Positions 1 through 7,411 of a stretch of 64,000 bases of DNA are shown here, piece after piece; position 1 is the first letter of the stretch, and each line of letters opens with the position of its first letter. The position numbers and the translations under genes are program-made. The DNA comes from Phycisphaerae bacterium (GTDB lineage Bacteria > Planctomycetota > Phycisphaerae > Phycisphaerales > UBA1924). The stretch spans positions 62,001 through 126,000 of the forward strand of contig BQMO01000009.1 of the NCBI GenBank assembly GCA_022180725.1. The letters run 5' to 3'. The notes beneath the pieces were generated by a model, which worked only from the letters and a program-made list of their open reading frames with translations, was not told where the DNA came from and searched no databases.

Positions 1-2
1 TC

Positions 3-263
3 TTCCTGCCGTACCCCGGGCATCGCGATCAGCACCAACGGCACAACGCGATGGTGCTCGTGAACGCCGGCGGGGCCGTTCTGGGCGAGGACGCCGTCGA
101 ACCGAACGCCAACCTTGTCCACCTTGCGCCCACGATGCGCGCCATGCTCTCCAACCCCGATCGGTTGCAGGACATGCGGAAGGCCTTGGCGAACCTTGGT
201 CCCGCCGACGGCGCCGAGATCGCGGCCCGCACGGCCCTCCACCTCGCCGCGGGCACTTCGTAG
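3..263 (+). CDS. murG: MurG C-terminal fragment (UDP-GlcNAc:undecaprenyl-PP-MurNAc-pentapeptide GlcNAc transferase)
   Basis: The gene is cut by the window edge; only about 86 C-terminal residues are present. The reading frame opens with FLPYPGHRDQHQRHNA, which matches the conserved donor-binding stretch near the end of MurG (P-x-x-x-x-x-DQ-x-x-NA). It continues with a GGAV segment and the usual C-terminal helices of the GT28 family. MurG acts at the inner face of the cytoplasmic membrane and converts lipid I to lipid II in peptidoglycan synthesis. The next gene starts 49 nt downstream with its own promoter-like elements, so murG is probably the last gene of its unit. The fragment is short, so the assignment rests on this one motif region. 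Confidence 0.75.
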   Translation, partial: FLPYPGHRDQHQRHNAMVLVNAGGAVLGEDAVEPNANLVHLAPTMRAMLSNPDRLQDMRKALANLGPADGAEIAARTALHLAAGTS

Positions 264-277
264 CCTCCAAAATGCAC

Positions 278-306
278 TTGGGGCTTTCGACCTGCAGGGG
301 TACACT
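278..306 (+). promoter_or_regulatory. Putative promoter, TTGGGG-17 nt-TACACT
   Basis: TTGGGG at 278-283 is separated by 17 nt from TACACT at 301-306. The hexamer ends 6 nt before the ATG at 313 and no Shine-Dalgarno sequence is present, so the transcript may start at or near the A of the start codon. Confidence 0.45.
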
Positions 307-312
307 GCGCGC

Positions 313-984
313 ATGGTCGCTCCCGCCCCGCCGCAGGCCCGACGTGCGAGGTGCATTATCTGGCACCCGCCCAACGCACCACCGCGCCCCGAACTCGCCG
401 CCGCGCTCAACCGCCCCGCCTTTCGTGTCTTTCGCGCCGACAACCCGCACCTGGCGTTTGCCTACCTCTGTTCGTGGTCGGCCGAGGTCCGCCCCGCGCC
501 CGGCGAATCCACCATCCTTCTCCTCGTCGAACCGGACACCCTGCCGCACATCGCCACGTTCCTGGAGATCCGCGAACAGTTTGAGCACGAAGCCGCGCTC
601 TGGATCTACGAGCGGGCCGCCACCCCCATCCTCCGCATGGCCACGTCCGCCGACCTTGCCCGGTGGAGAGCGTCACCGCCTGTCAACCACGACCCCGCGC
701 CCCGGCAGGCCACCATCGCGTCGCCCCCGGCCCTGCGCCTGGCGGGCGATGGATCGCTCCCGCCCGAGCGGTCGGCTCCGCCGGCCGACCACGACACGCC
801 TTCACCCGTCCCCGACGTGAAGCCGCGCGGGAATGGTTCGTCTCAGACCGCGGGAAGCGCCCCCGACGCGGACGCACCGCCCCCGGAACCCGTGCGACCG
901 TCACGCGCCCCACTTTCGTCCCTTCTGAGCGATGAAGAACTCGCCATGCTGCTGGCACTGGACCCCGGGAAACGTACAACGTAG
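313..984 (+). CDS. Hypothetical protein with degenerate receiver-like domain
   Basis: This 223-aa protein has no recognisable catalytic motif. The first ~115 residues look like a divergent alpha/beta signalling domain. The segment FRVFRADNPHLAFAYL followed by a beta-strand STILLLVEP resembles the N-terminus of the GGDEF protein encoded 150 nt downstream (IELVRAENPLHAL, then ATVVIAP). The second half is rich in Pro, Ala and charged residues and is probably disordered, ending in a short amphipathic helix (SLLSDEELAMLLAL). The ATG at 313 is chosen over upstream candidates because a TACACT hexamer lies 6 nt before it and murG ends at 263. The gene is followed 3 nt later by a small ORF and then the GGDEF gene, which suggests a single signalling operon. 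Its function is not known. Confidence 0.7.
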   Translation: MVAPAPPQARRARCIIWHPPNAPPRPELAAALNRPAFRVFRADNPHLAFAYLCSWSAEVRPAPGESTILLLVEPDTLPHIATFLEIREQFEHEAALWIYERAATPILRMATSADLARWRASPPVNHDPAPRQATIASPPALRLAGDGSLPPERSAPPADHDTPSPVPDVKPRGNGSSQTAGSAPDADAPPPEPVRPSRAPLSSLLSDEELAMLLALDPGKRTT

Positions 985-987
985 CGC

Positions 988-1137
988 ATGTCCGGCGACA
1001 GCATCGGCGTTCTCGGACGCGACCCGAACGATCCTTTGGCCGGTGGGTACGTACAGATGTTCAGTGAAACGTCCGGTAGTCCGATGTTGGTTCCACAGGG
1101 CCACGGCGGGCCATCGAGGAGAGCGGTGGGTGCATGA
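988..1137 (+). CDS. Small 49-aa ORF coupled to the GGDEF gene
   Basis: An ATG lies 3 nt after the stop of the preceding gene. The ORF reads MSGDSIGVLGRDPNDPLAGG... and ends in TGA at 1135-1137, which overlaps the ATG of the GGDEF gene (ATGA at 1134-1137). This tight packing, rather than any homology, is the main evidence that it is translated. The product is Gly/Pro-rich with no membrane segment and no known motif. It might be a small regulator or only a translational-coupling device. It could also be chance, since the ORF is short and GC-rich DNA opens frames easily. Confidence 0.5.
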   Translation: MSGDSIGVLGRDPNDPLAGGYVQMFSETSGSPMLVPQGHGGPSRRAVGA

Positions 1138-2504
1138 CTGCTGGCCCTGATGTACGCGTGATCCTGCTCGGCCGAACCGGCCTTGATGCCGCGCTGCGGC
1201 TCGACCCCGGCATCGAACTCGTCCGCGCCGAGAACCCGCTGCACGCGCTGGGTGAACTGACGTACGCCCCCAAGGGCGTCGGCCCCGCCGCCGCGACCGT
1301 CGTCATCGCCCCGCGCGTTCCTGAACTCCTCGACGCCACTCCGGACGACGACCAGCGTCTGAGCACCTTCATCAACGCCGTGCGTATCGCGCGTCCCGGC
1401 GTGTGCGTCCTGGGTATCGCCAACGGCCGCCCGCCCCACCACGCCCTTGACGGCCACATCGCCCCCGAGACAGCGCCCGAAGCGCTCCGCCGCATTGTGC
1501 GTCAGCACGCCGCGCCCTCCGGGCCGGTCATTCCCGGTTCAACCGCCACGACTGACGCGTTCGATGAAGACACGCTCATCGCCTCCATGATCGCCTCGGG
1601 CACGATCCCACCTACCCATACGGAACCCTCCTCGACACCGACGGCGCGCGTGCCGATTCCGGTTCCCGCTTCATCGGCATCACCGGGCGATCTCGCGCTC
1701 GTCGCGGCCCTGCTCCGCGGCCAAGACCCGCTCGACCTCGCGCTCGACCTCCTCCGAAATCGTCTGAACGACCCGGCCATCGAGTTTCGACCGGGGTGCG
1801 ACCCGGCCGCCACGGGCGGAGTCCCCGTCGTCTGGGAAGGCGCGACCTTCGGATGGTTGTCAGCGTCGCGCTCGAGCGCGGAGGCGCTTCGCCCGCACGC
1901 CGCATGGCTCGCCGGGTGGCTGCGCACCCGTGACCAGCACGCCCAACTCCGCGCCGCGGCCTTCACCGACCCTCTTACCGGCGCCTGGAACCGCCGCTAC
2001 TTCGACCGCTTCCTGGCCACGGCCATCGACAAGGCCCGCGCCGCCCGCCGTCATGTTTCCGTCCTTCTTTTCGATATCGACGACTTCAAGACCTACAACG
2101 ACCGCTACGGGCACGACGCCGGCGATGAAATTCTCCGCGAGACGGTGCGCCTGCTCCGCAGCGTCATCCGACCCACCGACCGCGTGTGCCGCGTCGGGGG
2201 TGACGAGTTCGCCGTGGTCTTCGACGACCCTGAAGGCCCGCGGCAGGAGGGCAGCCGCCAGCCCGCCGACGCCTTCGCCATCGCCCGCCGCTTCCAGGAA
2301 CAGATCCTCAAGCACCGCTTCCCGAAACTGCTGGAGTGCGCCCCGGGCACCCTGACGATCTCCGGCGGTCTGGCCATGTTCCCCTGGGACGGCGGCTCGC
2401 CCGACGAACTGCTCAGCCGCGCCGATCAACTCGCCATGGCCAGCAAGAAGCAGGGCAAGAACGCCATCACCCTCGGCCCGGGCGCGATGGGGATGGGGGA
2501 GTAG
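1134..2504 (+). CDS. GGDEF diguanylate cyclase with N-terminal receiver-like domain
   Basis: This 456-aa protein should make cyclic di-GMP from two GTP. The GGDEF domain occupies about residues 285-450: LTGAWNRRYFD at its start, FDIDDFKTYND (metal-binding Asp), and an intact GGDEF signature at residues 355-359. An RPTD at 346-349, five residues before the signature, fits the allosteric inhibitory I-site. The N-terminal ~110 residues form a receiver-like domain without an obvious phospho-acceptor Asp and resemble the protein two genes upstream. Residues ~150-285 link the two and may be a small GAF-like sensor (inference). There is no signal peptide or membrane segment, so it is likely cytosolic. 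It overlaps the 49-aa ORF by 4 nt, implying co-expression. Confidence 0.9.
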   Translation: MTAGPDVRVILLGRTGLDAALRLDPGIELVRAENPLHALGELTYAPKGVGPAAATVVIAPRVPELLDATPDDDQRLSTFINAVRIARPGVCVLGIANGRPPHHALDGHIAPETAPEALRRIVRQHAAPSGPVIPGSTATTDAFDEDTLIASMIASGTIPPTHTEPSSTPTARVPIPVPASSASPGDLALVAALLRGQDPLDLALDLLRNRLNDPAIEFRPGCDPAATGGVPVVWEGATFGWLSASRSSAEALRPHAAWLAGWLRTRDQHAQLRAAAFTDPLTGAWNRRYFDRFLATAIDKARAARRHVSVLLFDIDDFKTYNDRYGHDAGDEILRETVRLLRSVIRPTDRVCRVGGDEFAVVFDDPEGPRQEGSRQPADAFAIARRFQEQILKHRFPKLLECAPGTLTISGGLAMFPWDGGSPDELLSRADQLAMASKKQGKNAITLGPGAMGMGE

Positions 2505-2555
2505 TTCGCGCCGTGTCTGGCATGGAACGACGACTCTTCGGCGTCTTGCTCGCCT

Positions 2556-2792
2556 TCACGTGCCAGCATTGCCCATGGGGCACGCGGTGTCGTCCATGGA
2601 GTTCGCCGTGTCGAGCGACTGCGCCAGTTCCGCACGGATTTCCGGGTCATCGATCATCGCAAGAAGTTCATCTTCCGCGGAGGTGACTCGGCTAGGAACT
2701 GCCGTACAGCCCGCGGGGGGCACAACCCCTGGAACCACGCCGAGTTGATCGGCTGTTGCGAATCGCTTCATGTTCGGGGTCTGCTTCGCCAT
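2556..2792 (-). CDS. Hypothetical 78-aa protein
   Basis: This short gene is supported by a strong Shine-Dalgarno sequence (AGGAAGGAG) 7 nt before the ATG at 2792. The product begins MAKQTPNMKRF, has a Pro/Val-rich middle, and contains an acidic helix-like segment (SAEDELLAMIDDPEIRAEL). It has no signal peptide and no recognised domain. A 22-bp AT-rich palindrome lies about 46 nt upstream of the start, in the spacer shared with the divergent sigma-factor gene, which suggests regulated expression. Function is unknown. Confidence 0.55.
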   Translation of the reverse strand: MAKQTPNMKRFATADQLGVVPGVVPPAGCTAVPSRVTSAEDELLAMIDDPEIRAELAQSLDTANSMDDTACPMGNAGT

Positions 2793-2837
2793 GCCAGCGC
2801 TCCTTCCTGCTCAAATTCATCATTCATGCAACCGTGT

Positions 2838-2859
2838 GCATTGACGTATACATCAATGC
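2838..2859. promoter_or_regulatory. 22-bp near-perfect palindrome, candidate operator
   Basis: The two arms start GCATTGA and end TCAATGC around a GTATAC centre. Only one of the eleven base pairs is mismatched. It sits in an AT-richer spacer between the small minus-strand gene and the sigma-factor gene. No flanking T-tract is present, so an operator is more likely than a terminator. Confidence 0.45.
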
Positions 2860-3044
2860 GCAGATGTGGGAAATTTACATGCGAACCGCGTCGGCCCCTG
2901 AAATCTAAGTTGTACTCGGACCAGCAGATATACGATTCGTTCTCAAGTTTGCCTCCATGAACTCGGAACTTTCGAACAACGAATACTCGATGAGGATCCG
3001 AAGCAACGCTCTTGCCACGCACCACCAACGTGAATGGATACCGA

Positions 3045-3605
3045 ATGCCAGCCGAACCTGAAAGCCAGGAATCGTGGTGGATTTTGGCGAGCGCCACTGC
3101 AGCACAGGCCGCATCAACTGTCCACCCCCCCGGACCTGACCGCGATGCGCTCGCCGCATCCGTCGCGGATCGGCTGTACGCGTCGTACCGACACGTGCGA
3201 TCCGATGCCGCGATGCTGGCTCGTCTGGCGGTCGTAATCGCCCGCAATGCCGATCGGGCGGTGAAGCGGAGTGAAGGATCGCGGCGGAGAATCAGGGAGC
3301 ATGGAGTCAAGACCGGTGATATCCGCACCGTCGTGGATCCCTCGATACCATCGACGAACTTCGGCCGCAGCATTCGAGAGGCCGTCGCGAACCTGACCAT
3401 TGAAGAGCGTCATCTGCTGACGCTTCGGGTTGAGGCCGGGTTGGGGTTCGTGGAAATGGCCGAGGTGACCGGCGTGCCGATCAGCACGCTCCATCAGCGC
3501 TTCATGCGCATCCGCGCGCGTCTGCAAGAGGTGCTGCACGCCAAGGCTGAACGCGACCCGGAACTGCGGGCCATGCTTGCCGAGCGGGGCTTTTTACGGC
3601 AATAG
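3045..3605 (+). CDS. ECF-like sigma factor
   Basis: The product is 186 aa from ATG 3045; a TTG at 3012 would add 11 residues. Residues ~50-85 (ADRLYASYRHVRSD, then MLARLAVVIARNADRAVKR) resemble sigma-70 region 2 of ECF factors. The C-terminal part (AVANLTIEERHLLTLR, then FVEMAEVTGVPISTLHQR) is a typical region 4 helix-turn-helix that contacts the -35 box. Such factors redirect RNA polymerase to stress or surface regulons. No anti-sigma gene is adjacent. Neither possible start has a convincing ribosome site. The gene overlaps the convergent downstream gene by 12 nt. It could be a DNA-binding relative rather than a functional sigma factor, because region 2 is weak. Confidence 0.65.
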   Translation: MPAEPESQESWWILASATAAQAASTVHPPGPDRDALAASVADRLYASYRHVRSDAAMLARLAVVIARNADRAVKRSEGSRRRIREHGVKTGDIRTVVDPSIPSTNFGRSIREAVANLTIEERHLLTLRVEAGLGFVEMAEVTGVPISTLHQRFMRIRARLQEVLHAKAERDPELRAMLAERGFLRQ

Positions 3606-4166
3606 CCAGGCATTGAGGTGGATGACGTGAATCTCCTCGTGGTGTTCGTCGGTGGCAGGCTCTACGTAGTAGAGCAGACTGCACTTGAGCGCCGGGCGAC
3701 GGCTGAAAAGCTTCGCCCAAAAACCTGCCGTCGGAAGCGTCCACCGTGATGTTGCGACATAGACATCCAAGCGAGCACCGACCGCATACGAAAGGTCGTC
3801 GGCGAGCAGTTGCCAGTCTGGGCGCACCGGGGCGATCGACGAGGGGGACGCGTGCCACGCTGCATCGAAGCGCATGCGATCGAGCACGACAGGGTCGAGT
3901 GGAACTCCATCCAAGGTCCCCGTCCGCAGGTTTATCAGTGTTACGCGCATCAAGGCCGCGGCGTGTTCGTGAACGCTGGGCACGCGTGACTCCAAGTAAT
4001 CCAACGCCAGGTTCTGAACGACCAGTTCCCGCACACCGGCCTCCTCAGGGCGCGGCCAGTTCCGCCGGACACCCATCGGGAGCATACCAGAAAAACCCCG
4101 GCGCAAGTACGAACCCATTTCGCTTCTGAAATGCTTGTGCAAGTGTCGGGGAGCGCGTGGCGCCAT
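3594..4166 (-). CDS. Hypothetical 190-aa protein
   Basis: I do not recognise this protein. The start at 4166 is chosen for a GGAGG placed 5 nt before the ATG; a longer frame begins further upstream but lacks a ribosome site. The N-terminus is basic (MAPRAPRHLHKHFRS). A Leu-rich middle (VVQNLALDYLESR) is followed by a C-terminal part that looks like alternating strands (LDVYVATSRWTLPTAGFW, then ALKCSLLYYVE and EEIHVIHLNAWLLP). There is no signal peptide or membrane helix. Base composition is slightly lower in GC than in neighbouring housekeeping genes. It converges on and overlaps the sigma-factor gene. Confidence 0.6.
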   Translation of the reverse strand: MAPRAPRHLHKHFRSEMGSYLRRGFSGMLPMGVRRNWPRPEEAGVRELVVQNLALDYLESRVPSVHEHAAALMRVTLINLRTGTLDGVPLDPVVLDRMRFDAAWHASPSSIAPVRPDWQLLADDLSYAVGARLDVYVATSRWTLPTAGFWAKLFSRRPALKCSLLYYVEPATDEHHEEIHVIHLNAWLLP

Positions 4167-4326
4167 AATTACCTCCGAGATAATGATCGGTGCCGAGCGG
4201 AGTCCGTCTCGTTTCGCGGCGAACCGGTGTGATCGAGGGAACAAACGGGGAGAGGAGAAGTTCGCCTTGACGCATACTCAGTGCGCCAGGATTTATTTCT
4301 TTCACGAATTCCAGCCTTTCATGGGG

Positions 4327-4332
4327 TATCCT
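4327..4332 (+). promoter_or_regulatory. Putative -10 hexamer TATCCT for the HAD phosphatase-rsmA unit
   Basis: TATCCT ends 5 nt before the ATG at 4338, with no Shine-Dalgarno sequence. A further promoter-like pair lies upstream (TTGACG at 4267-4272 with TTTATT at 4292-4297), so two start sites are possible. Confidence 0.4.
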
Positions 4333-4337
4333 CCCCC

Positions 4338-5228
4338 ATGTCCCGCTACGGCCTACTCGCGCTCGATCTTGACGGCACGCTGCTTGACAGCCGCGGGCGG
4401 GTCTCGCCGCGGAACAAGGCCGCCGTGCGGGCGGCGCGAGACGCGGGGATGCGGGTGGTCGTGTGCACCGGGCGAGGCCTGGCCGAGTGCCGGCACGTGC
4501 TCGAACAGATCGACCAGTCCGATCCGGTCGTCGTGGCGGGCGGGTCCATCATCGCCGATCCGCAGACCGCCCGCACGCTGCACCGATTTCCCGTGCACGT
4601 GCCGCTCGTCGAGCGCACGGTGCGCGTGCTGCTTGGGCGGGGTCACCCGGCGCTGGTCCTGAAAGACCCGCACGACGCCGGGTACGACTACCTCGTGGTG
4701 CAGGGCGAGGCGGCGCACCCGCTCGACCCTGTCACCGAATGGTGGTTCGCATCGATGAACGTGCGCGTGCGGTTCGCGCGGCGGCTCGAGGAGGACGCTC
4801 ATCCGGAGCACACGGTGCGCGTGGGGGCGTGCGGCTTGTCGGGTGTGCTGGGTGAGATTCGCCGCGACCTGCTCGAGGCCGCCGAGGGCGAGGCCGTCGT
4901 GCATTCCTTCCCCGCGGTGGTCGCCCCCGAGCATGCCAGCCGCTGCCCGGATGGGCAGAGTCTGCACATCCTCGAACTGTTCCACGCGCGGGCAACGAAG
5001 TGGGCGGCGATCTCGCACCTGGCGGCGGGGTGGGGCCTCGAACCCACCGATATCGCGGCTATCGGCGACGAGGTGAACGACGTCTCGATGATCGCCGGGG
5101 CGGGCCTCGGCGTGGCGATGGGCAACGCCGTGCCGGTCGTGCGCGACGCGGCCAAGGTGCACACCGCCGGGAATGACGACGACGGCGTGGCGGTCGCCGT
5201 CGAGCGGATTCTGACCGGTGCGTGGTAG
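4338..5228 (+). CDS. HAD-superfamily (Cof-type, class IIB) phosphatase
   Basis: This 296-aa protein carries the HAD signature at its very start, ALDLDGTLLD (nucleophile and acid/base Asp). HAD motif II is at VVCTGRG, and the C-terminal motif IV is GDEVNDVSMIAGAGLGVAMGN. The large cap between residues ~85 and 190 is the C2B type found in Cof/YbjI-like sugar-phosphate and nucleotide phosphatases. The true substrate cannot be read from sequence. The start at 4338 puts the catalytic strand at residue 8, as usual for the family. It is followed 14 nt later by rsmA. Confidence 0.88.
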   Translation: MSRYGLLALDLDGTLLDSRGRVSPRNKAAVRAARDAGMRVVVCTGRGLAECRHVLEQIDQSDPVVVAGGSIIADPQTARTLHRFPVHVPLVERTVRVLLGRGHPALVLKDPHDAGYDYLVVQGEAAHPLDPVTEWWFASMNVRVRFARRLEEDAHPEHTVRVGACGLSGVLGEIRRDLLEAAEGEAVVHSFPAVVAPEHASRCPDGQSLHILELFHARATKWAAISHLAAGWGLEPTDIAAIGDEVNDVSMIAGAGLGVAMGNAVPVVRDAAKVHTAGNDDDGVAVAVERILTGAW

Positions 5229-5242
5229 CCCAGCGAGGATGC

Positions 5243-6088
5243 ATGCAGACCCTGGCGGAGATCAAGGCGATGCTGGAAGGGCGAGGCCTCTCGCCTCGCT
5301 ACGCCTTCGGGCAGAACTTTCTGCTCGATCACAACCTGATCCGCAAACTCGTGGACGCCTCGGGCGTGGGGCCGGGGAGTACGGTGCTGGAGATCGGCCC
5401 GGGCACGGGCACGCTGACGGAGGAACTGCTTTCGCGCGGCGCGCGGGTCGTCGCGGCGGAGATCGACCGGGGGCTGGCGGCGCTCCTGCGCGAGCGACTG
5501 GGCGCGAACCCGAACTTCATGCTGGTCGAGGGCGATTGCCTGGCGAGCAAGCACGAACTGGCCCCCGGGCTGCTCGCGGCGGTGGGCGGGGGGCCCTTCC
5601 GGCTGGTCGCGAACCTGCCCTACGCCGCGGCCACACCCGTGATGATGTCGCTCTTGGCCGATATTCCCCGCTGCGAGGGCCTGTTTGTCACAATTCAACT
5701 CGAGGTCGCGCAGCGGCTGCTGGCCGGGCCGGGGAGCAAGGACTTCGGCCCCCTCGCGATCCTCACGCAGAGCGTGGGCGAGGTTCGGCTCATCGCCAAA
5801 CTGCCGCCGGAATGCTTCTGGCCAAGGCCTGAGGTCACCAGCGCGATGGTGGGAATCGTTCGGCGCTCGACGCCACGCTCCGCCGACCCGCGCGCCCTGG
5901 TGAACTTTGCCCAGGAACTCTTCGAGAAGCGGCGAAAACAACTTGGCGCCGTGCTCGGGCGTGCCCGCCCCTTCCCCGAAGGGATCGACCCCGCCGCCCG
6001 GGCCGAGACCTTGACGATCGAGGATTTCGAGCGGCTGCGGGCTTGGCGGGGGGCCGGCGGGGGCGGTACGCTATCGGCGGATGAGTGA
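5243..6088 (+). CDS. rsmA: 16S rRNA dimethyladenosine transferase RsmA (KsgA)
   Basis: RsmA dimethylates two adjacent adenines near the 3' end of 16S rRNA (A1518 and A1519 in E. coli numbering) late in 30S assembly, using S-adenosylmethionine. The 281-aa product shows the family landmarks: RYAFGQNFLLD near the N-terminus, the SAM-binding loop VLEIGPGTGTLTEEL, the acidic E-I-D after strand 2, and the catalytic NLPY motif. The ATG at 5243 is preferred over a GTG at 5222 because GAGGAT precedes it and the family usually begins just before this point. The last 8 nt overlap the next gene. Confidence 0.95.
   Translation: MQTLAEIKAMLEGRGLSPRYAFGQNFLLDHNLIRKLVDASGVGPGSTVLEIGPGTGTLTEELLSRGARVVAAEIDRGLAALLRERLGANPNFMLVEGDCLASKHELAPGLLAAVGGGPFRLVANLPYAAATPVMMSLLADIPRCEGLFVTIQLEVAQRLLAGPGSKDFGPLAILTQSVGEVRLIAKLPPECFWPRPEVTSAMVGIVRRSTPRSADPRALVNFAQELFEKRRKQLGAVLGRARPFPEGIDPAARAETLTIEDFERLRAWRGAGGGGTLSADE
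6043..6072 (+). promoter_or_regulatory. Putative promoter inside rsmA, TTGGCG-18 nt-TACGCT
   Basis: TTGGCG at 6043-6048 and TACGCT at 6067-6072 lie within the end of rsmA. The hexamer ends 8 nt before the ATG at 6081, which would allow the kinase gene to be expressed separately. Confidence 0.4.
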
Positions 6089-7133
6089 GTCGGCCACGCC
6101 CTCGTCACACACACCGCGCCCGGGCGGAACCACGCCCCTGCCGCGTGGCGACGCCCACGACCTGGCCGCGCTGCTCGGCCCGGTCCTGCTCCGCGTCACC
6201 GAGGGGCGACTCGGGCCGATCTCCTGGTTCCGCTCGGCCCACCAGCGAGGCGGGGCCGCGACGGGGTTCTCCACCTGGCAACTCCCCAACGGCTCGACGA
6301 CTCCCGCGTTGGTGAAACTCCCCATCGGCCCGGTCGAGCATCGCTGGACGACCTCGCTGGGCACGTGCGACCCGGCTCAATGGAACGAGCGATGGTCGAT
6401 GGCGATCCCCACGCCGCGCGTGCTCGCCTCGGGCACCGATCTGGGCGGGTACGACCTGGCGTGGCTGGTGGTGGAACGGCTGACCGGCGCGGGGCTGCCG
6501 CAGACGCTGGATGAAGAAACCGGGCTGGACCTTCTCCGGGCGGCGGCGGATTTTCAGGCGGCGGCGATGAAGGCCGCCCCGCTGGGGCCGCGCCCCGCAA
6601 GCCCGGACTGGGATCGCACCCTCGAGCGCGTTCGGGAGTTGATCCGCGCCGACGCGTTCCCCGAGGCCTCGCGCTGGGGCGAACTCATCCGCAAGGTTCG
6701 CCGGGCGCTTCCGATCCTTCAGCACCGATGGGAATCCCGCCCGATCAACGCCTGGTGCCACGGGGACCTGCACCCAGGGAACGCCATTCGGCGCGTCGCA
6801 CCCGACGGCGACGATCCAGCGGGGCGGCACGGGTGCGTGCTCATCGATCTGGCGCTGGTCCACCCCGGGCACTGGGTCGAGGACGCCTTGTATTTGGAGC
6901 GGCAGTACTGGGGGCACGAAAAGCAACTGGGTCTGAAACCGGTGCCGACGCTGGCGCGATTACGCCGCGAGCGGGGCCTGCCGGCGGACGACTCGTACGG
7001 CGACCTGGCGATGGTGCGGCGGGTGCTGATGGCGGCGTGCGCTCCGGCCCTGCTGGACCGGGAAGGGAACCCGAAATACCTGCGGGCGGCGCTGGAGATC
7101 ATGGAGCGGTGCCTGCCTCAGGCCGTGCGGTGA
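6081..7133 (+). CDS. Aminoglycoside phosphotransferase (APH)-fold kinase
   Basis: The 350-aa protein has the protein-kinase-like APH fold. A nucleotide-binding N-lobe is followed by the catalytic loop CHGDLHPGNA (catalytic Asp and metal-binding Asn). The downstream LIDLALVHPGHWVEDALY takes the place of the Mg-binding D-x-D/E segment of the family. Members phosphorylate many small hydroxylated molecules, so antibiotic resistance should not be assumed. Its overlap with rsmA (8 nt) is suggestive only, since aminoglycosides and RsmA both concern 16S rRNA. An independent promoter-like element lies in the end of rsmA. Confidence 0.85.
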   Translation: MSESATPSSHTPRPGGTTPLPRGDAHDLAALLGPVLLRVTEGRLGPISWFRSAHQRGGAATGFSTWQLPNGSTTPALVKLPIGPVEHRWTTSLGTCDPAQWNERWSMAIPTPRVLASGTDLGGYDLAWLVVERLTGAGLPQTLDEETGLDLLRAAADFQAAAMKAAPLGPRPASPDWDRTLERVRELIRADAFPEASRWGELIRKVRRALPILQHRWESRPINAWCHGDLHPGNAIRRVAPDGDDPAGRHGCVLIDLALVHPGHWVEDALYLERQYWGHEKQLGLKPVPTLARLRRERGLPADDSYGDLAMVRRVLMAACAPALLDREGNPKYLRAALEIMERCLPQAVR

Positions 7134-7225
7134 GGAAGGGGCCTAGGGTTCGCCACGGAGTTGCCTTGGGGGGACGACCCCGGCAGAATTGCTGATCGAA
7201 CACCCCGAGCACGGAAGGACCGCCC

Positions 7226-7411
7226 ATGGAATCATTCGAGCGACTGAAGAAACTGATCACCGAGGCCGACGACGACATCAAGAAGGCCGAGGGTGGGAAC
7301 AAAGCCGCCGGGACGCGCGCGCGGCAGACGATGCAGGACATCAAGAACGCCGCGCAGGAAGTCCGCGAGAAAATCCTGGAGTTGCGCAATGCCGGTCAGT
7401 CCAGCCAGTGA
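7226..7411 (+). CDS. Histone H1-like (Hc1-type) nucleoid protein
   Basis: The 61-aa product contains DDDIKKAEGGNKAAGTRARQ, closely following the pattern of the N-terminal region of chlamydial Hc1 (D-x-x-K-A-E-x-GNKAA-x-R-x-R). It is likely a helical, DNA-associated or chromatin-modulating protein. Unlike Hc1 it lacks the long Lys/Ala-rich DNA-binding tail and ends in AGQSSQ. A Shine-Dalgarno sequence (GGAAGGA) lies 7 nt before the ATG. The next gene starts inside its last codons in another frame, so the two are translationally linked. Confidence 0.75.
   Translation: MESFERLKKLITEADDDIKKAEGGNKAAGTRARQTMQDIKNAAQEVREKILELRNAGQSSQ

Noticed and set aside
4045-4305. An 86-codon minus-strand frame upstream of the hypothetical gene at 3594-4166
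   Set aside because: No ribosome site, and it overlaps the better-supported start at 4166 in a different frame.
6081-7133. Antibiotic resistance by the APH-fold kinase
   Set aside because: The family includes many kinases of other small molecules; no feature here is specific for aminoglycosides.
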